Position numbers and translations under genes: made by a program. From positions 15,083,258-15,147,257 of the forward strand of contig CM073323.1 of the NCBI GenBank assembly GCA_037043015.1: a stretch of DNA of 64,000 nucleotides, in the 5' to 3' direction. The notes beneath the pieces are model-generated. The model had not been told where the DNA came from and ran no database searches. It saw only the letters and a list, made by a program, of their open reading frames with translations. This DNA is from Bryum argenteum. Its lineage: Eukaryota > Streptophyta > Bryopsida > Bryales > Bryaceae. Positions 1-9,609 of the stretch are shown here, in pieces (the stretch's first letter is position 1; every line of letters starts with the position of its first letter).

Positions 1-1657
1 ATTTTGGCGTCCTTCGTTTACTGTTGTTCATACGTGTGTGTAAATGACGTTACACATCCTCAAAATTGACAGTAGAAAGCATTTCAAAAACGTTACAAAA
101 AGACGTCATGTTGTATTTCAAGTGACGCAAAGTAACGTTTCGTAAGACATGACATTGTGTTAGATCGCGTTTATCGTGACGTAAAATGACATCTCAGAAG
201 ACATTAGAACACATTACTCTGCGTTTCTGATGACAGAAATAAATGTCTTCAGAGACGTGAAATAATGTTGCAGGTTGTTTGACATGACGCAACATAACTT
301 GAAAGCTTTTACATGTTAATTTAAATATGCACAAGCAATGCGTCCACAAAAGTGGTCGCGTTCACCCAACACAATGCATTTGTAAGTGATCTCGGAATCA
401 ACGCACTCCATGTTCTCCTGGATGATCGGCGAGCGTTCTAAAACTCGGGAGCTAAGAACACTTGATCGTCCTTGCGGTTTGCGTGATAGGCGCAAAGATT
501 TCCTCCGATCGTCGTAGCATTACTAAAAGAAGTTCCTTCATCTCCATCTTCTTACTATGCGAATGTCTCACCCCGCTACGAGCCGCTTGGGTGTCCTTCC
601 TAGGGTATGTTTTACGTATTATATGGTCAAGGTACTGCAATGTACTCTTCCCTTCCCATATGGGAGCACTCTCATTTGCCTCCATTGACGAAACAGGCTC
701 GTTGCTCACACAATGGCCGGAGCCCTACCGCTAATGTGGAGTCCCGTTGCCGTCCATGTTCACAAGTGCTTGGTTTGTGTACCGTCCCCGTTCCCAACAA
801 TCCCGCCCGCATGTCCACTCCCAAATTAGTGTGTAAGTAATAATAGAAAAGCTAAAGTTTGGCATGTCTCAATTTATAAGGCAGAATGACTGCCATGAGG
901 TTGCAACCACATGGGACCCTCCTACGAAAGCGACATGTGATAATGGATGCCCTGCCACCAATTTAGTGGTGCATGATGTTATCATGGATAGGACATACAC
1001 ACTACATTCATTCCCCTCAGATTCACGACATCTATGAGTCTCTTGGTACTCCTCACTCTTTCAAACGCAAGTGATGGACCCGGTTTGCACCATGCAAACA
1101 GCCCAAAACAATTATCAAGACTGAAAACAGCTCTTCCTCATCCCTCTAAGAACATAATCACTCGGTAAGATACAAACATTTAGATTGCGTCCATCAAAGG
1201 AGTAGTACAATTTCTCAAACACATATACTGCTGTTGTTAAGAATGAACGTGAACGTGTAGTTGAAACGAACATGATAGCGTCATATTAACATGATATCAT
1301 GTTAAACATGACGAGAGAGCGCATCACAGATGACAGAAATTGCGTAACACATGACGTTTCATCACGTTTGTCGTGACGCAGGCTTTATGTTCAATTATGT
1401 CTACCATGACGCTACACCAATTCAAACATGACATGACTTTGCGTCTGAAGTGACGCTGTACTTTGTTACTCATGGCATTCAATAACACTATGTAGTATAA
1501 TTTCAAATTAAACTTCTATTCTATTTATTTCCGCGGTTACAGAGTTGACGTACCTGATCACCACCGAGTGATTTAACTGGCCACGGTTATAGGCTCACGT
1601 ACTCAACATCACTTAGGGAATGGAGATTATGCATTCATTTGGAATATCTGTGGAGAT
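1..1657. repeat. CACTA-1 word-rich non-coding tract upstream of the TNPA-like gene
   Basis: No gene is visible here. Positions 30-300 and 1240-1480 are full of imperfect dyads in which a half like GCGTTT or ACGTYW is followed after about 4 bases by TGACGY or TGACAK. Examples are at about 168-183, 1365-1380 and 1441-1456. The tract 310-1230 has few words and some short open frames without recognisable domains. This is probably the 5' flank or an upstream intron of the gene starting at 1658. Confidence 0.5.
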
Positions 1658-1984
1658 ATGGACCCGACTGCTGTCAGTTCCGCTTACGAGGTGATGAGAG
1701 ATGAAATTGTAGAGGCAAACCAGAAAGAGGTAGCGAACCGATTGAAGGAGGCAGGATTTGATCCACAATTCGCGAGCGGATTGTTTCCTTTGCGTGCTGG
1801 TTCTTCAGTCAAATCTTCCGCTGCTCCAAGTGTCGATTTTAGAAGAAGAAGAAGAAGGCGCTCCGATTCCGTGGAGTCGGACTTCAAACCGAGGCGAAGC
1901 TTGCGCGCAAAAAAAAAGGTGGCACGTACTCTAAAGGAGCAGAGCAATCGCAGGCGCGAGCTTGCGACCGCTTTTCAGCTGTAA
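1658..1984 (+). CDS. CACTA-1 TNPA-like gene, first coding exon
   Basis: Starts at ATG 1658 (MDPTAVSSAYEVM) and runs 108 codons before a stop at a GTAAGT-type donor (about 1981). The N-terminal 45 residues look helical (VMRDEIVEANQKEVANRLKE). A very basic arginine/lysine stretch (RRRRRRR, later RSLRAKKK) follows and could serve as a nuclear localisation or DNA-contact segment. No named domain is recognised. It is the first in a series of same-strand exons with intervening dyad-rich introns, and an exon role in the TNPA-like gene is inferred from position. It could be a separate small gene. Confidence 0.5.
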   Translation: MDPTAVSSAYEVMRDEIVEANQKEVANRLKEAGFDPQFASGLFPLRAGSSVKSSAAPSVDFRRRRRRRSDSVESDFKPRRSLRAKKKVARTLKEQSNRRRELATAFQL

Positions 1985-2402
1985 GTCCCTGCCGTGACAA
2001 TTCCGCTTACGATTAGTTTTTGTACCTAGAGCTGCAGCATCTAACATGTACATTGAACTAGAGAAAACTACTCCATGCGCATTTACAAACACCTAATGGC
2101 AAGCTCCTTCAGAACTTGCAGACACAAAAAGGTCATAGAATTTTAGGTCTTCACGCTATAAAGGCGTTCTAAGCCGTCACTGCAGAGAGGTAGTTGAGCG
2201 TCTTGTGTCAGGAACTTTTAATAAGGGCTTTCTCTTACGTTGGCGTTTTTGTGGGCGGCTTTCGATCCTCGGTTGTTCTCCGTTGTCGTTTCTCCCTGAC
2301 AGAAACGGAAGGAGACGAAGGAGCTTTTTGAGCAGTGGAGGCAGCGACCATCTTCTAAATCGCTTAGAAGAAATTGTTTGTCGGTGAGGGCGATTCGAGC
2401 AG

Positions 2403-3388
2403 CACTCCTTGGAGAGGACTCTCACCTTCTGGACTCAATGGAGGACGACCATGACGACGCTTGGAGGTCCGCTGCGCCACGCAAGAGCAATATTGGCGAG
2501 CCGAGGCGCGCTCCAACTGGGTGGATGTCCATCGCTGCGGGAGGAAGCCCTCCGAGAAGTCGGCCCTTGGCAAAGTCCGGTGGTAGGGCATCTCCAGGGC
2601 CTTCTCGCAAGAAGCTGGCTCGAGTGTTGAAGCGGAAACCGGGAGCACCAACGAGACCCTCGGAGGAGGTCAGCGAGGAGTTAACTCCGCCACCGGGCCG
2701 TCCTCACGACACGGACATGTCCTCTCCAGCAGGGCGCTCATCTGCCTCCCGGGCGAAACCAGCGACGGGGAGTACGGCCATGCGTAGCTCGGGATCTGGC
2801 TCCCACAGCCGAGCACATCGATATTCCGAATCTCCTCGGGAGGATGAAGAAATGGAGGAAGATTTTGATGACGACAAAGCGGAGGAGGCTACAGACTTTG
2901 ACACATTCGAAGAGGATGACGGAGAACCAAGGGACCCGCTGCGCATCAAACTGGATCGGCAAGGCGTGCCGATTGGACACCACCAGGCAGTGGTGACGAG
3001 AGAACTCCAGAAGTTTGCACGCACCTTGGATCCGACAGCAAAGCCCGGTTGGCACGGACAACAGAAGTCTGCAAAGAATGCGTTGATTGAGCGAGTGCAG
3101 ATGGAGTTCGATTTTTACGGTGACGCTGAAGAACTCAGTCAGAAGTGGTTCAACTCAAGAATGTCTAGATGCGTGACGCGGGTGAAGGCTGGGATCAATT
3201 CGCTAATCAAGCAGGGAGGAGCAAAGCCAGCAGACATAAGCAAGCGCCATTGGGACAAGTTGGTGGAATTAAGGGATGATCCAGATGTACAGCACAAGTC
3301 CCACATCATGTCGACCATTAGCCTTGGCAGGCCTTCGTCCAAAGGTACCGCATGGAACCAGACTTTAACGGCGATGTCAACGCTGTAA
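2403..3388 (+). CDS. CACTA-1 TNPA-like gene, Ptta/En/Spm transposase-type exon
   Basis: Large exon after a CAG acceptor ending at 2402, closing at a GTAAGT donor near 3385. Residues to about 150 are low-complexity, basic and Ser/Pro-rich, followed by an acidic block (EDEEMEEDFDDDKAEEATDFD). The last 120 residues hold a globular region with the order RVKAGINSLIKQ, then KPADISKRHWDKLVEL, then a polar helix ending SSKGTAW. This matches the general pattern of the plant transposase family Ptta/En/Spm (Transposase_24): a basic helix, a tryptophan-centred segment and an N/R-K motif. A homologous exon lies in CACTA-2 at 52194-53050. The role is likely binding of subterminal element DNA, inferred from TNPA of En/Spm. 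The phase does not join cleanly to the next exon, so the copy may be damaged. Confidence 0.6.
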
Positions 3389-3715
3389 GTTCTTCACCAC
3401 TCTGCTGAAGTTCAGTTCTGTCACTAATGACGTGCATATTGCGTTTACATTGACGCTACATTGCGTTTTGAGTGACGCATACGACTGAAGTTACGTCTTT
3501 GTACGTTTCTAACGACAAACCATCACGTTTTTTCTGACGTGCTCGGAAGTTTATGATGACGTAACCTTCTGTTTCTTCTGACATGACTTTACGTTTCTTG
3601 TGAACTAAAACTGCGTTCCGTCCAACACCAATCTAACATGGGTGCATTACAATGAATGTATGTTCGAAGTTTTGATTACCATGCTAGGATATGAGAACGT
3701 TTGACTCATGTGCAG
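3389..3715. repeat. CACTA-1 intron packed with GCGTTT/TGACG dyad words
   Basis: Intron between two TNPA-like exons, bounded by GTAAGT (3385) and TGCAG (3715). Positions 3425-3610 repeat the same half-site pairs found in the terminal region: GCGTTT or ACGTTT followed by TGACGY after about four bases (for example near 3440-3455 and 3463-3479). Words stop before the acceptor. Confidence 0.55.
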
Positions 3716-4045
3716 ATTATCAAATTAGGACGCAAGCCAACGGAAGCGGAAGTCGCAATGGAGGTGAAGGCAATGAGGCGAAAGGAGCACGAAGAGCGCC
3801 TGCTTGCAAAGAAGCTGAAGTCAGACTCTCGTGCAGATGAGTGGAAGGAGCACATTGAAGCCATGTGTGAGGCCCAAGACAAGAGGTTGAAGGCGGTGGA
3901 GGAGACGCTGAAGGACTTATGCGCTACCATTGCGAGGGTTGCACCTCCACCGTCTCCTTCGCCATTGCCGCCCAAGCATAAGGGTACCAAGAAGTCAGCA
4001 GTGAGAACAAAGCCCACGCGAGGCAAAGAGGATCGCGGCACATGA
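3716..4045 (+). CDS. CACTA-1 TNPA-like gene, coiled-coil exon
   Basis: Begins after TGCAG at 3715 with IIKLGRKPTEAEVAMEVKAM and stops at 4045. Residues 8-75 form a charged helix rich in Lys/Glu (AMRRKEHEERLLAKKLK, WKEHIEAMCEAQDKRLKAVEETL) that looks like a coiled coil for dimerisation. A proline-rich hinge and a basic tail follow. The stop at 4043-4045 is out of frame with the next exon, so either a further splice or a frameshift lies between 4030 and 4059. The CACTA-2 counterpart is the segment near 52900-53000 (METRMEGMEANLKMILEHL-like helix). Confidence 0.5.
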   Translation: MIKLGRKPTEAEVAMEVKAMRRKEHEERLLAKKLKSDSRADEWKEHIEAMCEAQDKRLKAVEETLKDLCATIARVAPPPSPSPLPPKHKGTKKSAVRTKPTRGKEDRGT

Positions 4046-4058
4046 AAATGATGGAGAC

Positions 4059-4301
4059 ATGCAAACGCTAGGGGAACCGGTTGACGAAGGTGAAAATCCA
4101 GAGGAGGCCCCGGAAGAAGATGCCGATAGCGAGGAGGCCGCCACGGAAAATGACGCAGACGTTCATCCTGAAGGTGAGCATGACAAAAGTGACGAACCCA
4201 ATGCTATATCGGAGGATCAGGCCTCCTCTCCACGAGCGGCCGAGCAGCAGGTTGTCCAAACGATGGAAACCCAAGCCATCGCAAAGAAGCCTGCAGTTCA
4301 G
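4059..4301 (+). CDS. CACTA-1 TNPA-like gene, acidic exon
   Basis: Acidic, low-complexity segment (EEAPEEDADSEEAATENDAD) that ends in phase 0 at CAG 4301 directly before a GTACGC donor. It splices in frame to the exon starting at 4496. Acidic linkers of this kind are common in TNPA-type proteins; no enzymatic function is indicated. The following intron (4302-4495) again carries dyad words (about 4363-4450). Confidence 0.5.
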
Positions 4302-4495
4302 GTACGCAAACGTTGCTAGATTGTGTAGATCAGGCGTTTAGAAGGTCAAGTCTTTTATGACATAAAAATGCGTTTTTGTTGACATGAAGTTCCGTCTTCA
4401 ATGACATGAATATGCGTTTATCTTGACAGAATACATGTTCCAAGTGACGTTACAGAAATTAACCAAGTGTAATTCTCCACGTTAATGTATGGCAG

Positions 4496-4993
4496 GGCAT
4501 ACTTGTAAAAGGAGACCGAGTGGAGTTGCTCAGCGGTCCTCATGATGACCCCGGCACTGAAGTTGTTGGATACGGAGTGATGCACGGAATGCCTGGTGAG
4601 TCGTGCCACTTCAAACTAATCGAGGAGGACGAGTTCTCTGTGCAGGTGAAGTCAAGCGTAAAACACAATCACGACCTTCAGTGCCCATTCCCGAATGAGA
4701 ATGTATTGAAAATGAATCAGGCGATTGGTTTTATCATTCGGTGGCTCGCGAGCGACCTAAGGCGTGTGCAAGTGGAAGGGGCATCCCCGGCAGTGCCGTC
4801 CGAAGCTAAAGCAACTCCAGACGAGGGAGCAAAGTTTTTATTGACGCATTACGGGAAAGAGGAGGCCGAATCTCCTTTGAAGGAAAAAAAGGCTAAATCC
4901 CCAGTGAAGGCCCCCTCGAAGAAGTCAAAGACAAGGGAGGATGGTCCGAACACGAGAAAACGAGTTGCCTTCAAGCCTCCTGCGTTGATTGAG
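4496..4993 (+). CDS. CACTA-1 TNPA-like gene, Tnp1/En/Spm-like domain exon
   Basis: Exon begins after GGCAG (acceptor at 4495) with GILVKGDRVELLSG and ends at GAG 4993 before GTACGT. The first 90 residues align by eye with the CACTA-2 exon 54208-54534: a G-x-x-V-E-(L/I) start, then VVGYG-V (VVGFG-V in the other), a V-x-V strand, a P-x-N-x-x-x(M/I)-x-x-A segment, and I-x-R/L-W-x-x-x-x-L at the end. This is the pattern of the Tnp1/En/Spm-like domain found at the C-terminus of many plant CACTA accessory proteins. A basic tail (KKAKSPVKAPSKKSK) follows. Confidence 0.62.
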
Positions 4994-5096
4994 GTACGTG
5001 GTCTACCGAGTTTTCAATCAAGCCTTCCAGGTAAGCTCTGCAATGTAAGAAGAAACTCAATCTACATTTCAGATCTCTTTGTATTCCAATACGCAG

Positions 5097-5541
5097 GTCC
5101 AGTCTATCCGTGCACGCTCTCGCAAGAGTTCACCACGTGCCATCGACAAAAATAGATCCCACTTGAAGGCGTTGTTGCAGGCTATTGCTTTCCTCTACCC
5201 ACGTGATGATACGTCAATTGTGTATACAGGACGAAGCTGGGGATTCGGTGAAGTTGACAGATCCGGAAGCGACAGGTCCTGTTAAGAGCACCAAAAAGGT
5301 ACGTAAGATCTCCACCATGCTCCACTAAATCTTGACTCGGATTTCTACACCTATGTGTTGGTATGAACTGAACGAAACTGTGATGATGTGGGGTGTGTAG
5401 GTTAAGAAAAACCCAAAGATGAGCAACCCCTCACGTGGCCCAAAGATTTCAAATAAAACCCAAACCTTTCGTCACCGCAACTACAACAATTACACATGCG
5501 CCATTTTAGTACAGAGGCGTTCCTTTCAAGTAGCACAGTAG
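5097..5541 (+). CDS. CACTA-1 TNPA-like gene, 3' terminal small exons
   Basis: Three short coding pieces can be joined by GT/AG introns: 5097 to about 5180 (VQSIRARSRKSSPRAIDKNR), 5230-5298 (DEAGDSVKLTDPEATG, in phase 0) and 5401-5541 (KKNPKMSNPSRGPK, stop TAG 5539-5541). The first intron boundary is not certain because no good GT donor is present. All are basic and low in complexity. They extend the C-terminal tail beyond what the CACTA-2 homologue shows. Confidence 0.4.
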
Positions 5542-6569
5542 CCTTTAAACATTGTGATATTCAATGGCCGGACATCACATGTATCGATTATATGCAATGC
5601 GGATGGTCGCTTTTTGATGTAATTGCGCTCGTATTACATCGATGAGCTTTTGGTAAACCTAATACGGCGTTTTACCCATGTTTAAAGTGACGTTCCAAAT
5701 GCGTTAAAATGTGTTTTTTCACGTCAATGTTGACGTTGTCGCTCACGTTTACGAATGTTTGATCATGTCAATATGTACGCTGGCTGTGTGTATACGTGAA
5801 CACACTTTTGTGTTATTCTTGACACAAACGCAATTCGATGCGTCAAATAGGATAGAGTGAATGGCGTCAACCTGAACAAGGCATTGTCTTTCTTTTGACA
5901 CAAAATTGAATTTGGATGCGTCACTTCGTACACGTGACCCCCCTGATCCTACGTCTAAAGATGTCTCCGTAAACGCCTTACATTATGAACACATGTGTCA
6001 CAATGCGTCAAACAGCGTCAAAGATGACGTTTGTGACGCGTTTCGAAAACACAATACACTGCGTCACAAGTGACAGAAAATAACCACCATGCTGAAATTC
6101 CAGCGGAAATTTACACTCAATCCAAGATCGTGCCACGTGTCACAATCTCAGCCATCGAAATCCTACTGCCACGTCAGATTTCCATGACACATCAGCAAAT
6201 TTTTCATCCATCACACGGACGTAGACTTCTCCACGTCATATGTGACATGGAATTAAATAAATTGGAGAATGTACATGTAGATTTCCACCGTGGAATGTAC
6301 TAAACCGGGAAATGCTCACATGGCAACAAAGTTACTTCCTAATTTACTGACCCTAGGTAACTTCTCCAAACATGTCTTGACGTAAGATGACATAGACGTC
6401 ATAAAGGTCATATGCCTTAGACGTGCTATGACGTGCAACGTCATGGCCATTTGACCTTTGTGACCTTTTTGGTATTTTCACGTCATAAAAATATTTGTGT
6501 CAAACCGCGTCAAACCGCGTTAAAAACAGCGTCTAAGAGCGTCACTTTGGTCACTGTTTTCCTCTAGTG
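5542..6569. repeat. CACTA-1 right subterminal repeat region
   Basis: No gene. From about 5690 to the terminus the sequence is saturated with GCGTYA/TGACGY half-sites, many as ~16-18 bp imperfect dyads with a spacer near four bases (for example 6016-6040 and 6061-6076). The last 80 bp contain iterated GCGTCAAACC units followed by AGCGTCTAAGAGCGTCAC. In En/Spm elements such subterminal motifs are binding sites for TNPA; that role is inferred here. A short open frame at 6070-6303 has no recognisable domain. Confidence 0.65.
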
Positions 6570-6579
6570 GTTTTTGCAG

Positions 6580-7550
6580 TTGGAGTTCGAGCTCGTACAA
6601 GAGTTCAATAAGATCCTCGAAAATCACGCTATGCCTATTGTGTGGAAAGAGGACGTTCTCCCTCCATCCGCTTACGTAGAGCATTGGAGGGTGCGCCTTT
6701 GGGATCACGCGTAGCTTGCATATCTCGCACCAACAGCAGGCCCAAAGTTTGTCAAAGGAACCGATTTGAAGAAGTTCGAGAATGGCACGTTGATCATCAA
6801 ACTCTTGGTCTATAGGTATTTTATGCTCCCCGCTTACTTATTTATTTGCTTTCTACTTGGTAATAATTGGTTTTCTAAACCATTTTGTTTTTCGTACTTT
6901 ACCCGCGAGTTGATGACCAAAGGTGCTCTTCGTTTGTCTTCTCTTCCCGAGTTTCAAGGGATGCTCGTGATAAAGACTCAAAGCATAACGCATTCACTCC
7001 TCGCCAAAGATGAGAGGTTCTCAACAAAGAGCCCTCAAGACTGGAGCTTGGTTTTTGACCGCTCGGCCCCGTTCGTTCCTACGGAGGAGCAAGATCTTGC
7101 GGTGTCAATGGGCGTCGTCTCTCGCACCTCAAGCTCGTATTGACATTGAAGACGACAATGATGCAGAGACTTCGTCGACGATATGCCTAACCGAGCTCCT
7201 AAAGTTGGGAAGAAACGTGCTTTCAGTGCCAAGAAGATCACGACCTGCAGCCATGAACGCATCAATGTCTCAAGGTGGTCCTTCGTCACAAGCTGAATCT
7301 GGTCCTTCCCTTACTCAGGCAAGTGAACGTCTTGGTGACGTTGATGGCTTGCCATCCCACGCCACAAAATTCAATCGGCTTGTTCGCGGTCGCGATGTGG
7401 TGCGTCCTGACTTGTCTGAGAAAGTATCTGCTAACGTATCACCCTTGCCCATATTCCTCAAGCATGGAGACATGGGTGAGGTTTTGAACTTGAGCGACAC
7501 TAATTCCCGCATGGAACCTCAGGCTGTACGCATTATGCATCATATTCGTA
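6580..7550 (+). pseudogene. PM-A: middle exons of the ParB/methyltransferase-type gene (decayed)
   Basis: Exon about 6580-6815 reads LEFELVQEFNKILEN...VLPPSAYVEHWRVRLW and then APTAGPKFVKGTDL, matching PM-B 38004-38239. The second exon (from about 6904; RELMTKGAL) continues to 7550 and ends MHHIRK before a GTAAAC donor, matching 38326-39121. A TAG stop stands at 6712-6714 where PM-B is open, and the second exon changes frame near 7100, so it cannot be translated as is. The function of this region is unknown. It contains no recognised domain and a low-complexity acidic block (DIEDDNDAE) shared with PM-B. Confidence 0.6.
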
Positions 7551-7649
7551 AGGTAAACCCATATTCTCATAATTTCATATTGTTTTCAATGTCCCTTTTT
7601 AATCGTGGTGATTTTATGACACTAATAATTGTTATACTTTATCGTCCAG

Positions 7650-8942
7650 GTTGGGAAAGGTCGTGATAAGCCCATTCAAAACATGACTATGAAGCCCAAA
7701 CATCCCGGCATTGACCTAATCATCGCTGATGCACCTGAAAACCTTACGGTGCCTCTCATCGAACCACACGTTGTACCCATGTGGAACATGCGAGATGACG
7801 ATTATTTCGATAACGTATTCGCATTTGCTGATGCGAATCTAACGGATGATGGGGTTATACTTCTCATGCACCCAAGGGATAGGGCCATTGAACGAGAGTT
7901 GGACGAGTGCATGTATAGTTACCAGTTCAAGATTGTTCGTGACTGGTGGGGTTATAACCCACTTCGTTTGACGTCCGCTGTTGTACTCGGGCTGCAACGG
8001 TAAATCTCTGACGTTTATATTTCTATATTGTTTTCTCCGTTCAATTTGATAGATTGTAATGTAGTTTTCTAATCGCCCGATTGGATTGTGTAGACTCAGA
8101 ACTTCCACATCAAGGTCTTTGCAAGAAAGGATGCAAAGTTTGAAATAAAGAGATCGAATGGTCTATGGGGGCAGCTCGACATTCTCCCGGACGACAATGA
8201 CAACTTAACCAACTTCACCCACGCCGAAGACCAGATGTTACGCCCGATGGGAAACCGTGGCGGGCGCTCGGAGAAAACATCCAGATTTCATCCAGTGTTT
8301 TATCGAGTGCTTGACCGACGAGAACGACATCGTGTTTGATTGGAGTGTTTCTACAGGTAGGTGGTTTATGTCAAGATTGAGGATAAATGTGATCAAGTGA
8401 TTTATACTAACACTTGCTCGAATTGTTTTTGTACAGGAGCTTCGAACGAATCGTTTTCTCATCGGCTTGGAGCGAGATGAGGAAATCTTCGCGACAGTCT
8501 TGAAACCGATGTTAGAGCAATCGCAAAGTCGGCTTGATGCAAGCTCATCCAGAGATCTTACAGAGGATGTGGAGCCTAGGAGGAAGAAACCTCGCAAGTA
8601 CATGGGTGCGTTATATCTGCTCTTTGTATTTTAACTTTTTATGACGCTTTTGTCAACAGGAATTTCTAAACTTCACTTTGGAATCTAGTCACGGAGGATT
8701 GACTCGAAGATTATCACTCCATTCGGATCTCATTCGGAGTCCTCCATCGCCATTTGCGCTTCCCCTCGTATCTTTGAGCGACTTGCCGAGCGGTGGGTGG
8801 CGACTCCATCTCCTATTCGTGCTCAAGCCCAAATACCAAAGTTTCCTCAGAGTGTATTGCGCTCATAGATTTTGAAGCTGACCAATGTGATGAAGAATTT
8901 GACTCGCCCCACGATAGCGACCATTCTCTTTATTACTATTGA
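7650..8942 (+). pseudogene. PM-A: beta-class DNA methyltransferase-like 3' exons
   Basis: Exon 7650-7999 starts after TCCAG and contains KHPGIDLIIADAPENL (motif IV-like), LTDDGVILLMHP and VRDWWGYNPL. Exon from 8094 starts TQNFHIKVFARKDAKFEI and, after a frame change, ends TDENDIVFDWSVST (motif I-like). Exon about 8437-8604 has NRFLIGLERDEEIF, as after motif I in beta-class N4/N6 methyltransferases. The C-terminal piece LIDFEADQCDEEF ends at TGA 8940-8942. Every block has a counterpart in PM-B at 39218-40510. Frame changes near 8000, 8240 and 8855 break the copy. The DPPY-type tetrad is DAPE in both copies, so catalysis is uncertain. The methyltransferase assignment is by motif order only. Confidence 0.58.
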
Positions 8943-9570
8943 ACTTAGCCTCCCTATAGCTTTTGGCAACAATATTCGATATTTTTGAATTCGTATGTTT
9001 TCAACTCATTTATGAGTTACTATTACTTATTTATACATCTTGGCGTATTGGTTATATATTAAACCGTTTTAATTCTAATTACCATGTCTAAACCGCTCCA
9101 ATATTTTTTTGATCACGCCAAATCAAATTTGTTGTTTGAGTGAGTTGTTGTATATAAAACTCAGTTTGTATTAAGTAAGTTTATGAGGTAATTGGGATTT
9201 TGAAACCATAATATGTAAATCGAACAATTTTTTTCTTAAAAAAAAAAATCTATTTTTAGGGGTTCCCTCGTGTACGAGGAAGCCCCCTACTTCTGACAAT
9301 TATGTCACCTTCTCTCGCCCTTCACGACTTTTGCTTGAGCGAGAGAAACCCTAAACCACCTAAACCCCTAAAGTGATGACGTCTGTGATGACGTCAGCAC
9401 TAACCTATTGTATAGTGTACCCAAAAACCTAAACAAATGTGACTTAAGTCCACGGGTTTGGGAGCATTTACTTCTAAACCCTATACCAATATTTCAGTTT
9501 TATTTACCCTAAACCGTGGTAATAGGATACTTAATATTCGTAAACTCGGGGGGATTTTTTTGGAAATTTT
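8943..9570. other. PM-A 3' non-coding end
   Basis: AT-rich tract with no gene. It includes a small hairpin (CCTCG-TGTA-CGAGG at about 9265-9278), an A-run near 9237-9248 and a TGATGACGTC duplication near 9374-9396. Parts resemble the PM-B right flank: both carry a degenerate phrase around 'TAAACC..TGGTAATAGG' about 60 bp before the terminal repeats. Confidence 0.45.
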
Positions 9571-9590
9571 CTCACCGCTCACCGCTCACG
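9571..9590. repeat. PM-A right terminal repeats (ACCGCTC heptamers)
   Basis: Reads CTC-ACCGCTC-ACCGCTC-ACG. It is the same heptamer array as at both ends of PM-B, reduced to two full units. It marks the boundary with Gypsy-1 coding sequence. Confidence 0.7.
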
Positions 9591-9609
9591 CCTGTGCATT
9601 CCCCTCGAG

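Larger units (their letters stand above)
1..6569 (+). mobile_element. CACTA-1: right-hand part of an En/Spm (CACTA) DNA transposon
   Basis: The right terminus is at 6569, where the plus strand ends in CTCTAGTG; read inward from the right this is CACTAGAGGAAAACAG, a typical CACTA end. The next three bases (GTT, 6570-6572) would be one copy of the 3-bp target duplication; the other copy and the left end lie outside the window. The interior carries a TNPA-like multi-exon gene (1658-5541) and dense short dyad words. The element sits 10 bp upstream of a splice acceptor in an intron of the PM-A element: coding homology to PM-B resumes at about 6580. The TNP2 gene expected of an autonomous element is not in the window. 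The terminus and gene content are seen directly; membership of the superfamily follows from known CACTA structure. Confidence 0.8.
6570..9590 (+). mobile_element. PM-A: right-hand part of a giant Mutator-like element carrying a methyltransferase-like gene
   Basis: Exon by exon this segment is homologous to the right part of PM-B (38004-41477): the same protein motifs in the same order, ending in the same terminal repeat type. The right end (9571-9590) consists of two 7-bp ACCGCTC units followed by ACG, compared with four units plus AACGCTCACA in PM-B. It interrupts the protease region of Gypsy-1, whose coding frame starts immediately to the right. The left part is displaced beyond the window by CACTA-1. 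Frameshifts and an in-frame stop indicate decay. Confidence 0.7.

Noticed and set aside
1684..1947. Minus-strand and other overlapping frames in 1-6500
   Set aside because: They overlap the plus-strand exons with splice signals and show no domain.
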